Below, piece after piece: positions 43,815 through 55,200 of a DNA stretch of 64,000 bases. The DNA comes from Hippopus hippopus (Eukaryota > Mollusca > Bivalvia > Cardiida > Cardiidae). The DNA is taken from NCBI GenBank assembly GCA_946811185.2, contig OX328102.1, forward strand, positions 14,199,194-14,263,193. Reading direction: 5' to 3'. Under the pieces are notes generated by a model, which did no database searches, was not told the origin of the DNA, and worked only from the letters and a program-made list of their open reading frames with translations. Positions within the stretch are counted from its first letter, which is position 1, and each line of letters starts with the position of its first letter. The position numbers were made by a program, and so were the translations under genes.

Positions 43815-45520
43815 ACAAAAATTGTCCAACATGCTGACAATATGCACACGTCCTCCTCATAGAGGAGCTTACCATGACGTTTCCTATAATTCCTTCCAGT
43901 GGGCTGACCGTTGTTTCAACGATGGTTATGTAAGACAGCAGCCTGCTTCTTGGGTTAAAAATGTGAGCAGTAATGGTAAAAAGAAACTCCTTAACAGCAT
44001 GTATAGGTGCTCTTGCCGCCGCGATATAACTGAAATACTGTTGAAACGGTGTTTAATACCATAATATCAATCAATTAGAACATGCCCATTCCCTCTTTAC
44101 AAGGAAGTTTCGCATGAATTTTCGTTAAGATCCACTGCGCGATTGCAAGGAAATCGTGTGGAAACAAGGGCAAAACAGACTGTGACAATCATCAAACAAG
44201 AATATACTGATACTGTGCACATGCTCTCCTTATAAACCCTCTCTGTGAGCATGACAGTGGACAAAACTTTTACAAACACTTCTGACTTGGCCATGACCTT
44301 CACATTTGACCTACGGACATGATTCTTGCGCATAATACATCGTCTATATGAGGTCATGTAGTTGATATTTCTCTTATGCTGAGATTCATTTAGAAGGAAA
44401 AAAGAGACAGATCGGACTTGAACATAAACCCCAAAATTTTCCGTTACAATTGCAAAGTTACACTGAAACTCTTTCATTTTTAAAAGAATAGTTACAGGTT
44501 GGCCATGAACACTTCCCCTAAACACACTTCACCTTGCTGTGGCCTTGACTTTTGATCTACGGATATGACTCTTGCTCATGACACCTAATTTCGATTAACA
44601 CTTTTTCAAAAAAATAATTTTAAATCAAGTAAAAGGAAAATAATAATAAAAAAGTGATGACCCGTCCAAAAACTGCACTGACAGACAGACTAATAGACGA
44701 ACGGACAATGGTTCTTGCGTGAGACACATTGTCTTTATGGGTTGACAATTCCGGTTTTACTAAAATTCGTTCAAAACTTAAAAAGTAAACAGGCCATAAA
44801 TGAACATAAGCCCTCCTTTCTCCCCCTCCGCCCCCAGAGAAAAAAAAAAAAACATTTTTTTTTAAACATTTGACCTTGCCGTGACATTAACCTATGACCT
44901 ACGGTTTTCGTGCTGGACATATCGTCTTTATATGGTTGAAAATATTGCCCAGTAATACTTAAATATATCGATAATTGAAAAGGATACAAGTCGGACACGA
45001 AATTAACCCTCGGAAATTTCCCCTTTACATATATTTGACCTTGCCATGACCTTGACCTTTGACCTACTGACATGGTTCTAGCGCACGCCATATTTTCTAT
45101 ATGTGGTTGATAATTCTACACATTTATATCGAAATTCATTCGTAATTTGAAAACGAAAACAATCCAAAAAAAACCCCCCACATTTGACCTTATATTCTTC
45201 CTATGGGGGAACTTCCCATTGAGTTACGTTGACTTCCATGCGGTGGTTGCTGCTAGATAGCTTACAAACGACATTGTGGCATAAAAATTCAAAGGGCCAT
45301 AGATGTCGACCCAGAATATACTGACAATATTACCATGTCCTCCGTATAGGGAAGCTTCCCATGAGGTCTCGTTTAAATTCCATCTTGTAGTAGCTGAGAA
45401 TAGCACGGAAACAAAATTGTGGGCGCACGGGTTGAAAGACGAACAATATGGTGTCTAAACACTTCCCCCTACGGTTTTTTTTTGTGGGGGGGGGGGACCT
45501 TAAAAAACTCACTACCACCT
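43815..45520 (+). repeat. Array D: two interleaved tandem repeat types
   Basis: Type 1: TTGACCTTGCCATGACCTTG, ACCTTTGACCTACNGACATG, GTTCTTGCGC..ACA and TCGTCTTTATATGGTTGA, near 44275, 44530, 44690, 44870 and 45035 (about 170-190 bp apart). Type 2: TACTGACAATATTACCATGT-CCTCC and GGGAAGCTTCCCATGAGGT, near 43835, 44100-44230, 45195 and 45315. Poly-A and (G)n runs interrupt it. Long open frames inside are incidental. Confidence 0.75.
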
Positions 45521-45623
45521 AACCCAGCTGAGTTCCTGATTGTATTTTATTGTAAGTTATATGTGTAAACAGGGAAACTCGATCTATCAGGTTAATCTTG
45601 ACTGGAAACACACTCCTTAACAT

Positions 45624-45858
45624 GTAAACCCTTTACCACACAATCCCGAGTTTTAACGTCCATGACATGGAGGGCTTTTGAAAACAGCGTGGAAAAAAGA
45701 GAAAATGCTTGTTACTAGCATTTTCTCCTCTACCAATAATGTTTTTAGGCTATCAAAATCAAATTCCACCATTTTATCAACCTCTGCTTTGTCGACAGTC
45801 ACTGCCAATGCTATTAATTTGGGAAAGTCTGAAATTTTGTCGTTTGGTAAAGTGTTAA
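45624..45858 (+). mobile_element. Fam-2 MITE (reference copy)
   Basis: GTAAACCCTTTACCACACAA, TCCCGAGTTTTAACG, GGCTTTTGAAAACAGCGTGG, palindromic centre AATGCTTGTTACTAGCATTT, then TAATGTTTTTAGGCTATCAA and TTTTGTCGTTTGGTAAAGTG-TTAA. The right TTAA is intact and the left reads GTAA. Confidence 0.9.
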
Positions 45859-47029
45859 ACTTTAAGTGCAGCATCTGAAACAGTAACTATAATCGTAGCA
45901 TAAACGTTAAACGATAGACAATTGTACGAACAGACACAGAAGTTTTTTTTCAATAGTTTTAAGTCCTTTAACGAAAACGTTATTAACTTAGAATGTTTTA
46001 GTTTCTCTAACAATTACGTCTGTGTACTGTGAATATATAATCATCATAAATGTCTATCTATACAATTAACCAGAATTGAGAGGAAAGAATGTTTACATGA
46101 CTTTCTGTTCTGTCACATATAATGATATCGACTGTTTACTTTTTGTTCCTGTGTTACTATTCTGATTACCATTTTTCCTTTGATGTGTACGTTTGTAATT
46201 CCTCGCTGTTATATTTATGATCTTTCTTGGGTTTAATTGATACACAACTTTTCCAACGTAAACTTTGTTTTAGCAACCCTAGCATTTATAGTTAGTGCTA
46301 ATTCCTAAACTAATAAAATGGTGGGTTTCATTCAGAAGGGTCAAAATTAATTATGTTTTGTTCTGAGATTCTTCTATATAGGCAAATTAATGGTTAAATA
46401 ATTGTTTTCTAAAATATATTCCAAACCTTCCAAGGTGTTACCAATATCTGCCCATAGGGGAGTAACTACGAATCATGGCAAATTTGATAGAGATGAAAAC
46501 TTGGTTCCGCCTAAGAAATGTAACAGTGAAATAGAGAAGAAAATGACATTACAGTATCAGCCTGTATGCCTACATTAGCGCAGTCAGATGTAAGCCCAAA
46601 CACTCTGTCAATATTTCAAGCAAATAAAAAAAGTCACATGAATTATATAGAGTATAACCCCTCGCATTTGTCACAATTTGCCTGCATCCTCGCTTGGCAA
46701 GAACTATGAGGTTATTCCATGATGTAGATCGTTGTCCTATTCTTCTAGAAGGGCTAGTTGCAAAGTTCCGGGTTTGTTGTCGGGTATTAACTCTGATTTG
46801 CTTTCATCTTTTAAAATAATCCTAGACATGCTCTGTTGGTGCGTTATTAGGTGATAGTGCACTCAATCAAACACTGAAATTGCGTGCTAATCAAAAACGA
46901 TATTCGCCAATCCGTCCGTTTGTGCAAAAGCACCATCAGACTGCTATCTGTTGTAATCTTGTCTAAAATTTTGACCTAAAAATGGCCGAAAAAGACACAA
47001 TACCTTTTTGGTAAAGGCATTAGAATTAA
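45859..47029. other. 1.2 kb without recognised gene
   Basis: AT-rich, unique-looking sequence up to the 3' tail of the retrotransposon. Confidence 0.4.
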
Positions 47030-47186
47030 CTATTCAATTCAGTTCAATTCTTTATTTAGTACTCTGGCCCATTATACAAACAATACAAAAGTCAAAACAC
47101 TTTGGAGTGTTGCCATATCTACAATATATATATTTAAAACAAAAACTTGAGGAACCTTTTGCGCACGAACCTAAGCATTACGAATA

Positions 47187-48530
47187 TTAACGTAAGTTTT
47201 TCGTTTTTCGTTTTTCGTATGCCAAATACAAAAATTTTGACAGTTTATAGATTATATGAGGTTCATCAGTCGACATTACAATTATAAAATCCTGCATGGT
47301 TCTATGGTTTGAAATTAAGTTTCCAAAAATATTTCTTCTTAAGGCATTATAAGCCTCGCACTCAATCAAAAAATGAAATTCTGTTTCTACAATGTGAAGA
47401 TCATATGACAGACAGAAGTTGCAAAATCTATAGTTACGATCAATTCCTATACATGTGGCGGCCTTTTTCTATCATGAGATCGTGTGTTGATGATCTAAAT
47501 CGCACAAGTGCTTGTTTAAATCGAAAAGGTAGGTCGATAAAAAGATATTTTTCTGGGTTGAGAAGGGATTTGTAGCATTTGTAAGAATCTGCTTTGCTAA
47601 TTTCATGAAGTGCTTCCGTCCATTTTTGTGTATAGATATCAGTGACTCGTTGTTTAAATGTTGTTATAAACTGAACATTGTCACCTACGTCTTGTGCTAG
47701 CCATACAAAACCAAAGCCAAATGAAAATAAAAGTTGCTTTATATTACTAGCCCATGTTTTTCTGCCTGCATCGCCCAACTGTTTTAACATTTTGTAACAT
47801 TGGAATGGGTAGCGATGAGTATCCATACGCAGAAGTTTAATCCAATACTTAACAGATTGGGTCATATAATAGATGCAAAGTGGTAGTCGGCCACATTCGC
47901 CGTAAACAAAAATATTCGAAGTTTATTGTGGAAGTGAACAGTATCGCTTACAAAAGCTGAGATGAACTGATTCAACTTTTTCATTATACTGGTAGCCCCA
48001 CACTTGGGCCCCGTAGCATAAAATTGGTTTGACCATACTATCAAATAACTTGAAAATTTCGTTTGGTCTGAAATAGTCAAAAGACATTTGATAATTAAAA
48101 ATACATGCAATAGCTTTGTTTGCTTGCTTAATTGAACACTCATGTTTTTTAGCCCATGACAGTTTAGGGGTTATATAAACTCCTAGATACTTGTAAAAGG
48201 ACACACTTTCTAATAAGACATGTTTATAGTACCATTTTCCATATTTTCTAAGGGGTCCCCCCAGTTCTAAAGACAATGATCTTCGTTTTATCTATGTTTA
48301 CTTGCAGTTTTACTTTATCACAAAATTCTGCAATACAATTTATTTGTATTTGTAGTTGTACACTGTCACTCATGCTAGACACGTCGTCTGCATACATAAG
48401 TGCGTATAGGTCACTTGTTTCGTCTGATATAAAAATGCCTTTGTCCAATGAGTTTTTTAAGTGATCAACTAAATCGTTAATCACTAGACAGAAAAGTAGA
48501 GGACTTGCCCCACAGCCTTGCCGGGTACCA
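47187..48530 (-). pseudogene. LINE reverse transcriptase, palm to C-terminus
   Basis: Starting at the insertion site the frame reads RQGCGASPLLFCLVINDLV, then YALMYADDVSSM with the catalytic YADD, NIDKTKIIVF, and after a frameshift YLGVYITPKLSW (the usual YLG..I block), MVKPILCYGAQVWGY, then after another shift the C-terminal part (KYWIKLLRMDTHRYP), and finally CNFCLSYDLHIVETEFHFLI with ECEAY, the Cys/His finger found at LINE ORF2 C-termini. Three frame breaks make it non-functional. The reaction in the intact family is target-primed reverse transcription. Confidence 0.88.
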
Positions 48531-49500
48531 CAGGCCTTTGAAGCTCCATTGGTCTATCACGGAACATTAAAATTGTCCTTGGTCGATCATCGAACACTTA
48601 TAGCACATTGGTGCATTGCCTGTATATTCAAATTTTCATCAACGCTGATAACAGACAAGGTGTGCAACGAAATCGAACAAAATTTGACCCCGTCCCCTTT
48701 CAGAGATAATTTTTAACAGAAAATGGAAAATAAACCCAGTTACCGGTGCAGATAGGTTCACAAATGATTTTTCTTCTGTACCCTGACCCTCGAAAGTTCC
48801 AAAAGGCTCTTTCCTTCAAGCGATAGGTCTCATCTCAAAACAATTAAAAAGCTTCCACATTTTCCGGATCGACATGCGCTGACGTCACACAATTCGTTAT
48901 GACGCAGCGAATTATAACTCACGCAAATTTGTTATCAAAAGACGCGCCAAAGCTTTTGACCAATGAACGGTAAAAACGCATTTGAAAATATGCGAAATGG
49001 GAGATGAAAATCGTGAAACTGGATTGGATGAAAAGATAAATTATATCAGACGAAATGTTAATTTAACAATTTCATCAATACACCAACAAAAAAATTTTCG
49101 ATCTATGTTTGAAAAAAAGAATTTAATTCTTATTCGCTGCAGGATTACAAATCGTGTGAGGTCAGCGCATGGCGATCCGGAAAATATGAAAACTTTTTAA
49201 TTTTTTTAAGATGAGAGCTATTGCTTGATGGCAAGAGCCGTTTGGAACTTTCGAAAGTCAGGGTACAGAAGAAAGATCATTAATGAACCCATCTGCTACG
49301 GTAACTAGGTTCATTTATCCGTTTTCGTTTAAATATTGTCTCTGAAAGGGGACGGGGTCAAATTTTCTTCGATTTCGTTGCACACCTTGTCTTACCATAT
49401 ACGATACAGAGGGAATCCCCAATGTGCTATTTATAGTAACAGTGTCCGATAATGAAAATTTCGTTACCCCTTGATAGACCAATGGAGTTTCAGAGGCCTA
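48531..49500. mobile_element. 970-bp long-inverted-repeat element inserted in the LINE
   Basis: The left end is CAGGCCTTTGAAGCTCCATT and the right end, inverted, is TAGGCCTCTGAAACTCCATT. The inverted arms extend about 400 bp, sharing GACAAGGTGTGCAACGAAAT, TTTGACCCCGTCCCCTTTCA, TTCTTCTGTACCCTGAC and TTTTCCGGATCG-CATGCGCTGAC, with scattered mismatches. TGCCGGGTACCA is present immediately outside at 48519-48530 and 49501-49512, a 12-bp target duplication of LINE sequence. Long arms with a 9-12 bp duplication suggest a Mutator-like or Foldback-type element. The short internal frame (48982-49200) has no recognised motif. Confidence 0.9.
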
Positions 49501-49990
49501 TGCCGGGTACCAACCGTACAAGGAAAATAATCAGATAACCCCTGGTCAAATCTAATACATGATTTAAGTTTTGCATACAGTGATTGTAAAACAGTCAAAA
49601 AACGTCCATTGATACTCTTATTTTGCAGAAGGTTCCATAAAATTTGATGTTGAACTGAGTCAAAGGCTTTAGAAAAATCTATGAAAACGCAATATAATCT
49701 GCCCGTGGACTTAGACAAATACTTTTGGACAACTGATACAAGGGTAAAAATATGATCTATAGTTGAGTAACTGCGTCTGAAACATGCCTGTGATTCATCA
49801 ATGATGCTGTTTTCTTCACACCAATCGTAAAGCCGGTTATTTAAAACATGCATAAAAACTTTTGATATAGAATTAATAAGAGAGATTCCCCTGTAATTGT
49901 TAGGGTCTGATCTTGATCCTTTTTTATTAACATTCCTTTTAAAAATACGATGCCCGAAAATGAACTGATCAACCTATTGCTCATGCTCGA
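49464..49990 (-). pseudogene. LINE reverse transcriptase, fingers region
   Basis: Reads IFKRNVNKKGSRSDPNNYRG then ISLINSISKVF, then ESQACFRRSYSTIDHIFTL and YCVFIDFSKAFDSVQHQILW, the standard RT blocks 0-3 (F..D..KAFD, with the first catalytic Asp). The frame runs into the inserted element after PCTVGTR. Upstream of about 49990 the frame is broken. Confidence 0.88.
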
Positions 49991-50089
49991 GAATGCAAGC
50001 ATCACAAAAATGCTCATTTTGCCAACACTAAATTCCACTACGATCCGAGGGTTTGGATAATTCAATCTTAGATTCAGTCGATGACAGAA

Positions 50090-52130
50090 AACAGTTCAGT
50101 TTTTGCCTTTTAAAACTGGATCATGGTAGTCTTGTCTTTGCCTTGTCACATATTGTTGATCGTTTCAAGTAATATTTTAGAAGTGCTAATAGCGAGAATA
50201 ACGAGTTCGGTGTGACGTTTGATGCATTGTCGAAAGGTATTAAAGATTTGAATACGAATATGTCTGCGGATCCAGATTTGTACTTAAATCATTTTTTTTT
50301 TTTCGTTCATGGTAATAACGAAAATAATTCCACGTTTTGCATCACTTTTTAACTAAATTATTGGATTCGGTTGTTTCTCAGAATCATATTCTCCAGGATT
50401 TGTTTTCTGAATTCATAAGAAGAGGAATAAGAAGAGGAATATTAAAAAAGTAAATGATTTTAAAGGAATTATATTATGTGGTAGACAAACAATTTCCCAC
50501 CTTAAAAAAATGAAATTTGGAAGATGGTTACAGTGTTTTTATTGAGGCTTAAGCGGGGTGTATGGGTCACATGCAAACAACAGATAACGTTTTATTATTC
50601 AACGGTTTGATAAACCATACGAAAAATAGTGGTAAAAAACTAAACTGTGCTTTAAAAGACTTACCGAAGCATTCAATTATATAACAAAGGACCATTTATA
50701 GTTAATACCAATGACATTTTCAAGATAATTAATTTCATGTCTGTGTTTAAATTTGTTAAACAACAGTTTAGATTGTCCACCAGGAGATAGACAAGAAGAA
50801 TGTTTATCAACTTTCTTTTCTTCGTGTTCTTAATTCTTTACCAAACGACAAAATTTTAGACCTGTTGAAATTGAAACCATGTTCAGACGCCAAAATAAAT
50901 TTGACGCAGGAGTTGGTGTTGGGAAGGGTAGAAAACATTGTGGGAATTTTACAGGAATTTTCTCATTTTCCCTCAGTGTTTTGAAAAGTTTCTTTCTTAA
51001 GGTCGTTAAAAGTCTGGATTGTGTGGTAAAGGGTTAAAGGCACAGTAGCAGCCATAAGTAAACAACGTGAGTGTTTAAATTTAAATCATACCATTTTAAA
51101 GCATTGATTTTTTGTCAAGATAAAAATCACTTATTGCACGGTCATTCCAAGTGTTTGTCGTTGAAAAAAAAAAAAGAACTTTAGAACTAGGTAAAAAGCT
51201 CAAAGTCGCTCTTCCTTTTGTTTACTTTTTACCTTGGTTTAAAATTCATTTTCTGCGAGTAACTGACACTTGGACTGACTCTACAATAACACATTCTCAT
51301 CTTCCTTTACTTTTGAATGTAATTATTTGAATTTAAATGCATCGTTTTCTCTTGGTCGCTGCTGGCCCTTTAAATGTTTTAGTTAAAAGTTGGGAACATT
51401 TAAATGGTGCTGGGTACAGAAAACTTCTATATCTTAGACTATTTATGATTTTGTATGTAGACGATATTTCTTTAAGTACAAATAGCCATGTGGAGTCACA
51501 GATGAATCTAATTCTATTTCAGGGTTATTGCAATCCTTGGAAATTGGAAATTATTCGCCAACATATCCAAATATCCAAAACAAACAACATGATTTTATCT
51601 GAAGGTGGGAGCCCCCCCCCCCCCCTCAACGATATTGTTTTTAATCGGAATGGAAATGTCCTTGAAAAAGTTTGTAAGTTCGTACACTACTGGACAGTGT
51701 TCTCCACTAGTGATTCTATATCTAAGATCCAGGTAACTGGTTCATGCCAATCTTTAAAAGCAATTCTTAAGTTAAGAAAACATTTATATAGATTTACAAA
51801 TAAATAAGTTTACTATAAACTAGAATCATTTGGTAAGTCAGGTTAGCCTATTCTAAGTTCTGGTAGTGAGGTATGGGGCGTCTAAAATAGTAATTCGATA
51901 GAAATAATTTATCTTAAATTGTTTAACAAATTATTGGGTATCATAAAAAATCAATTCAAAATGATCTCGTTTGTGTTTGAGCATAAATGTTCACACTGTA
52001 ATACACTGAGGGATGAATATCTTTGTTTAATAGACTTTGAACTGAATTTTTACCCGGTAAAAAGATCTCGTTCTGAAACATTGTTGGTTAAAAAAATGTG
52101 TACATGTTTTGGGATCTTATAACAAAAAGA
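50090..52130 (+). mobile_element. Second LINE relic, plus strand, heavily decayed
   Basis: Weak RT blocks in order: around 50560-50690 a GCMGHMQTTDNVLLF-like tract and GKKLNCAL, then after a Fam-2 insertion (50830-51037) FMILYVDDISLSTNS at about 51440-51485, SKTNNMILSEGG, and a FVHYW.VFSTSDS block. Many stops and shifts. A C-run (GCCCCCCCCCCCCCTC) lies at 51612. The right limit may extend to about 52640. The copy appears older than the minus-strand LINE beside it. Confidence 0.7.
50830..51037 (-). mobile_element. Fam-2 TTAA MITE nested in the second LINE
   Basis: TTAATTCTTTACCAAACGAC at the left and GATTGTGTGGTAAAGGGTTAA at the right, TTAA on both sides. Centre GGTAGAAAACATTGTGGGAA and TTTTCTCATTTTCCCTCAGT. 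Reverse orientation. Confidence 0.9.
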
Positions 52131-52652
52131 ACCTTGGTTAGATATTTGGGTTATTTTACATATGAATCATTTGGGTTAAGAAAGAACATTTATATAACAA
52201 GTTGAAACGTTTGTAATCTCATACTTTGAAACAAAGCTTTTTATTTTTCTTCTTGCAAGGAAAAGGAAGCAAATCTTACCGAAAACCAGTTTCAGAATAA
52301 GGTTTGTCTCTCTTCAAATATTGATTTTGAAATACTGATTCTATATTACTTACTGTTTAAATCTCACTCGATAATTCTAGCTTAGAGAAATCAATAGTAG
52401 TGATCATCCTCTTCTATCATTCAACTGTCGAAGAAGATCTAGAACATAAGCAATAGGACAAAACATGTTGATTGGACCCTTTCATGGTTGATCCAAATGA
52501 AATTAACTATGGGTTAGAAGAGTTATTCTAATGCATCGGACTGAGACTTTAAAAATCGTGAAAGTTAATTATCTTGATTTTCTAATAAATTTTGGAAACA
52601 AAGAGGTGACATTGTTCATAAAGTAAGTCTATTTATACCCTGGGAAGCCATG

Positions 52653-53183
52653 TACGAGGGCTGAGAAAAAAGTTCGTGGAATTTGTGAATCAAAACAAAA
52701 TAACTTTTGCTTGCACTCTTACATTTCCATTTGTTTAAAGATCCATTCGTAACAGACTAAATTTGAAAGTTTCCGACAAACTGGTCTAACAACGTGGTTG
52801 CTATGGCTGCTTTTTCAACGATCATAACGGCTACCAAAGCACGCCATGACGTTAACGCCATTTAACTAGGATGTCATTTATTGTTATGTCGTTGCTCTTT
52901 GTTAGATGATATTCAATATTCTTTTGTCGTTTTTTTTTAAACGCACATGCCACTGAAATACTGGAGATTTTTGTTTTAATTGTGGCTTTAACCCAGCTTC
53001 TTTTAATAAATTAAACGTTTCAGATGACCTATGCCCTAATTTTACACTTAATTTTATCGCTGAATGAGTTTCTCCCACTTCCAAAACGACCATTTTGTCA
53101 TTATTTTTTCCTTTGACATACCTCACAAAAACTATCAGAGATAAAAATATATCGAAAATAAAATCAGACTGGTGCTTTTGCAC
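52653..53183 (-). mobile_element. mariner-like element remnant
   Basis: On the plus strand TACGAGGGCTGAGAAAAAAG-TTCGTGGAAT at 52653 matches the TACGAGGG terminus of mariner elements. The transposase fragment is read on the minus strand nearby. The distance between them is only about 250 bp, so most of the transposase, including the catalytic D,D(34)D part, is deleted. The opposite terminus was not found. Confidence 0.7.
52902..53183 (-). pseudogene. mariner transposase N-terminal (HTH) fragment
   Basis: 93 codons. Residues about 35-85 read HSAIKLSVKLGHRSSETFNL then LKEAG and PVFQWHVRLKKN, the helix-turn-helix DNA-binding region of mariner transposases (consensus KFCFKLGK.A.ET..ML..AYG...LSR.QVFEWH.RFK.G). 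The AYG step is changed and the reading stops soon after. It has no catalytic domain. Confidence 0.75.
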
Positions 53184-53189
53184 TGACCA

Positions 53190-53335
53190 AACATTCTGAC
53201 CAATTTCTACGAGTATCAGACTGAAAATGTGGCCTCTAGATTGTACATTAGGTAATTATGGACGGTCGCACGACGGACGACAGACGACGTAGATCGCACG
53301 GTCACAAAAGTTCTATTTGCTCAGGTGAGCTAAAA
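53190..53335 (+). repeat. Array C locus 4 with tail
   Basis: CATTCTGACCAATTTCTACG-AGTATCAGACTGAAAATG, GTGGCCTCTAGATTGTACAT, then the GACGGACGACAGACGACG tail, GCACGGTCACAAAAGTTC and CTCAGGTGAGCTAA (CTAA 53330-53333). Confidence 0.8.
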
Positions 53336-53339
53336 AATA

Positions 53340-53770
53340 ATTGTTCTGATTTCCCTCAAATAACTTCAGTGTTTATCTTCAGATTCATTCCAAATGTTGT
53401 AAGTGTCTTTAGATCGATAAGACTTCAAAGTCGATAAAATTGGAATATTTCTGGTTTTTGTTAAATAACTTCAAGGTGTACAGTAAGAAATATTCTATAT
53501 GAATCATGTTTCTTAATATCAAAGGCATGCTAGGTGATATTGTTTACTGGTCAATGGGCCCTGTCCAGTGCTGTGTTCAAAGAGTCATTGAACTTTGAGA
53601 TTAAGTAACTTCAGCGTTTAGTATCAGATTCATTCAAATTTTAAAATAATGCGTCTTAATGTCATTGAAATGGCAGATCTGTCCGATTACAATCAAAATA
53701 TGATGTTGTTGGAAAGAGTTACAGAGCAGTTACCATCAAACTAAATAACTCCAATATACATTTATATCAG
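53340..53770 (+). repeat. Two-unit diverged repeat of about 245 bp
   Basis: CAAATAACTTCAGTGTTTAT then CTTCAGATTCATTCCAAAT at 53357 recurs as TAAGTAACTTCAGCGTTTAG then TATCAGATTCATTCAAAT at 53603. A third, weaker AAATAACTTCAAGG lies at 53462 and AAATAACTCCAATA at 53744. Confidence 0.55.
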
Positions 53771-54364
53771 CAGTGTAAACCATATTTCATTCATTCATTC
53801 ATTCCTAGCTCTATATCAATGAGATGCCAGAGAAGTTCGATAATAGATACAATCTGTTGATATTCTTCGAAACGTTACGGAAACAGATGTCGTGGTGGAT
53901 TTCTATGTGTCAAACAATTTCATTATCTATCGTCAGATTTTTACTGAATTCAATACATTACTCTATTCATATACCAGCTACCGAGTTCGTTTACAGGCAA
54001 AATCTTTTTAAATTTATGACGATTATGATTTTGACGTTGTGAAATTCAGAAGGGTTCAGTATTTCTTGGTTTCTGTTAAAAAAAAAAAAATACTTAGTAT
54101 TTATGAGCAAATTAAATTAAACTTAGGTATCTCGCTTTAAGTCAAATGATAGGGAAAAAAAAAAAAAAAAAATCTATTCAACTATTTTAGGCATTTATAT
54201 TTTGCTAAGCATGAATGTTTTGGCTACTGTTCCGGGGCAATTTCAACACATTTTAAAATATGTGAAAAAGAAAATATTGATGCATAACATCAATGGCGCT
54301 GCAAGTCAGTTGTTTCTGAAATAGGCCACATTACAGCGGGTTATTTTTTTATGCCAAGGGCATC
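53771..54364. other. No recognised feature
   Basis: (CATT)n at 53794, poly-A runs at 54078 and 54156. No motif was recognised. Confidence 0.4.
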
Positions 54365-54429
54365 ACTTGAACAAACTTTGTAGAGGTCCTCGTGATGATA
54401 CTACATGTTTATATTTAAACTCTGTGCCA

Positions 54430-54815
54430 TCTGGGATACGATCTGGTTTTTATCTATCTGGCAATGAAAGTACGGTATTTTACATGTTAAAAAACAAAAA
54501 AATCAGTCCAAATAGAAAAACAAAGTTGGTACGGGCTCGATCTGGTAATGATAGTACCGTATTTGTACATGTATGTTAAAAAAACACACACTGAACCAGT
54601 CCACATAGTAAACAATATGGGGTGATTGGACATTTTATATAAAAGCAATCAATCAATACACAGACTGATAGCCGGACAGATAGGAGCATGCAAGCTGACA
54701 GACAAACATGAAAGGAAACATTCAAGTGTCGTTCAGTTGGTATACAGACTATGGACCGAAATTGTAATGGACCGAAATTGTAATGGGCCGAAATTGTTAT
54801 GGGCCGAAATGTCCC
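54430..54815 (+). repeat. Small tandem repeats
   Basis: ATACGATCTGG...AAAGTACGGTATTTTACATG at 54437 recurs as GCTCGATCTGGTAATGATAG-TACCGTATTTGTACATG at 54535. At 54750-54812 the 16-mer ATGGACCGAAATTGTA is repeated about four times with GGGCC variants. Confidence 0.6.
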
Positions 54816-55004
54816 GGAATCCAATATGGCTACCTCCACAGGCACTTTTGAAAAGCGAATAAAAATATAGTGCCGCCGCTCATGCGGCGCCACAATCAAA
54901 GACGTATTGGTCTTTTTTATTATTGTGATATACTGGTTTATTGAAATATAGAGCGTCATTAGGGACAGGGGGTAATCTTCCAAATTTACTTTTAACTTTG
55001 GTTT

Positions 55005-55200
55005 ACATCAATTGTGGAACAAGCTTTCACAGTTTATATTAATTGCTCTCAATGATTGCTTCCTGGAATCCTTCAGCAAGGCTCGTTCCGAAATCTGGAC
55101 AGTTCCAAGGTTGCCCGCGCCAAACACGGGATTTAATCCTAGAACCTTGGATGTAAGAGACCAACGCTCTAGAACCGCTTACTATTGCCTTCCAAGTAAG
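55005..55200 (-). mobile_element. tRNA-headed SINE, copy 4
   Basis: Minus strand: a head with AGCGGTTCTAGAGCGTTGGT, decayed B box GGTTCTAGGATTAAATCC, body TTCGGAACGAGCCTTGC, GGATTCCAGGAAGCAATCAT and tail TGAGAGCAATTAATATAAAC. The most decayed of the four copies. Confidence 0.6.

Larger units (their letters stand above)
47030..50065 (-). mobile_element. Non-LTR retrotransposon (LINE) relic, minus strand
   Basis: The coding pieces are in the correct order for a LINE read right to left: RT fingers (49990-49513), palm with YADD (48518-48250), thumb (48276-47923), C-terminal region (47865-47440), and a zinc-finger-like CNFC...H...C end (about 47440-47187). The 3' end on the minus strand is AATAAAGAATTGAACTGAAT-TGAATAG, a short repeat tail typical of non-LTR elements. 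Frames shift at about 48250, 47900 and 47450. A 970-bp element splits the palm. The endonuclease end is missing, so the copy is 5'-truncated. The clade was not determined (I/CR1-like by feel). Confidence 0.88.

Noticed and set aside
43535..43849. 104-codon minus open frame
   Set aside because: Ends in poly-Lys/Phe from A/T runs and starts inside Array D; no motif.
44097..44525. 142-codon minus-strand open frame
   Set aside because: Lies inside Array D; the frame is built of tandem repeat units.
54576..54983. 135-codon minus open frame
   Set aside because: It overlaps a 16-bp tandem repeat and shows no family motif.
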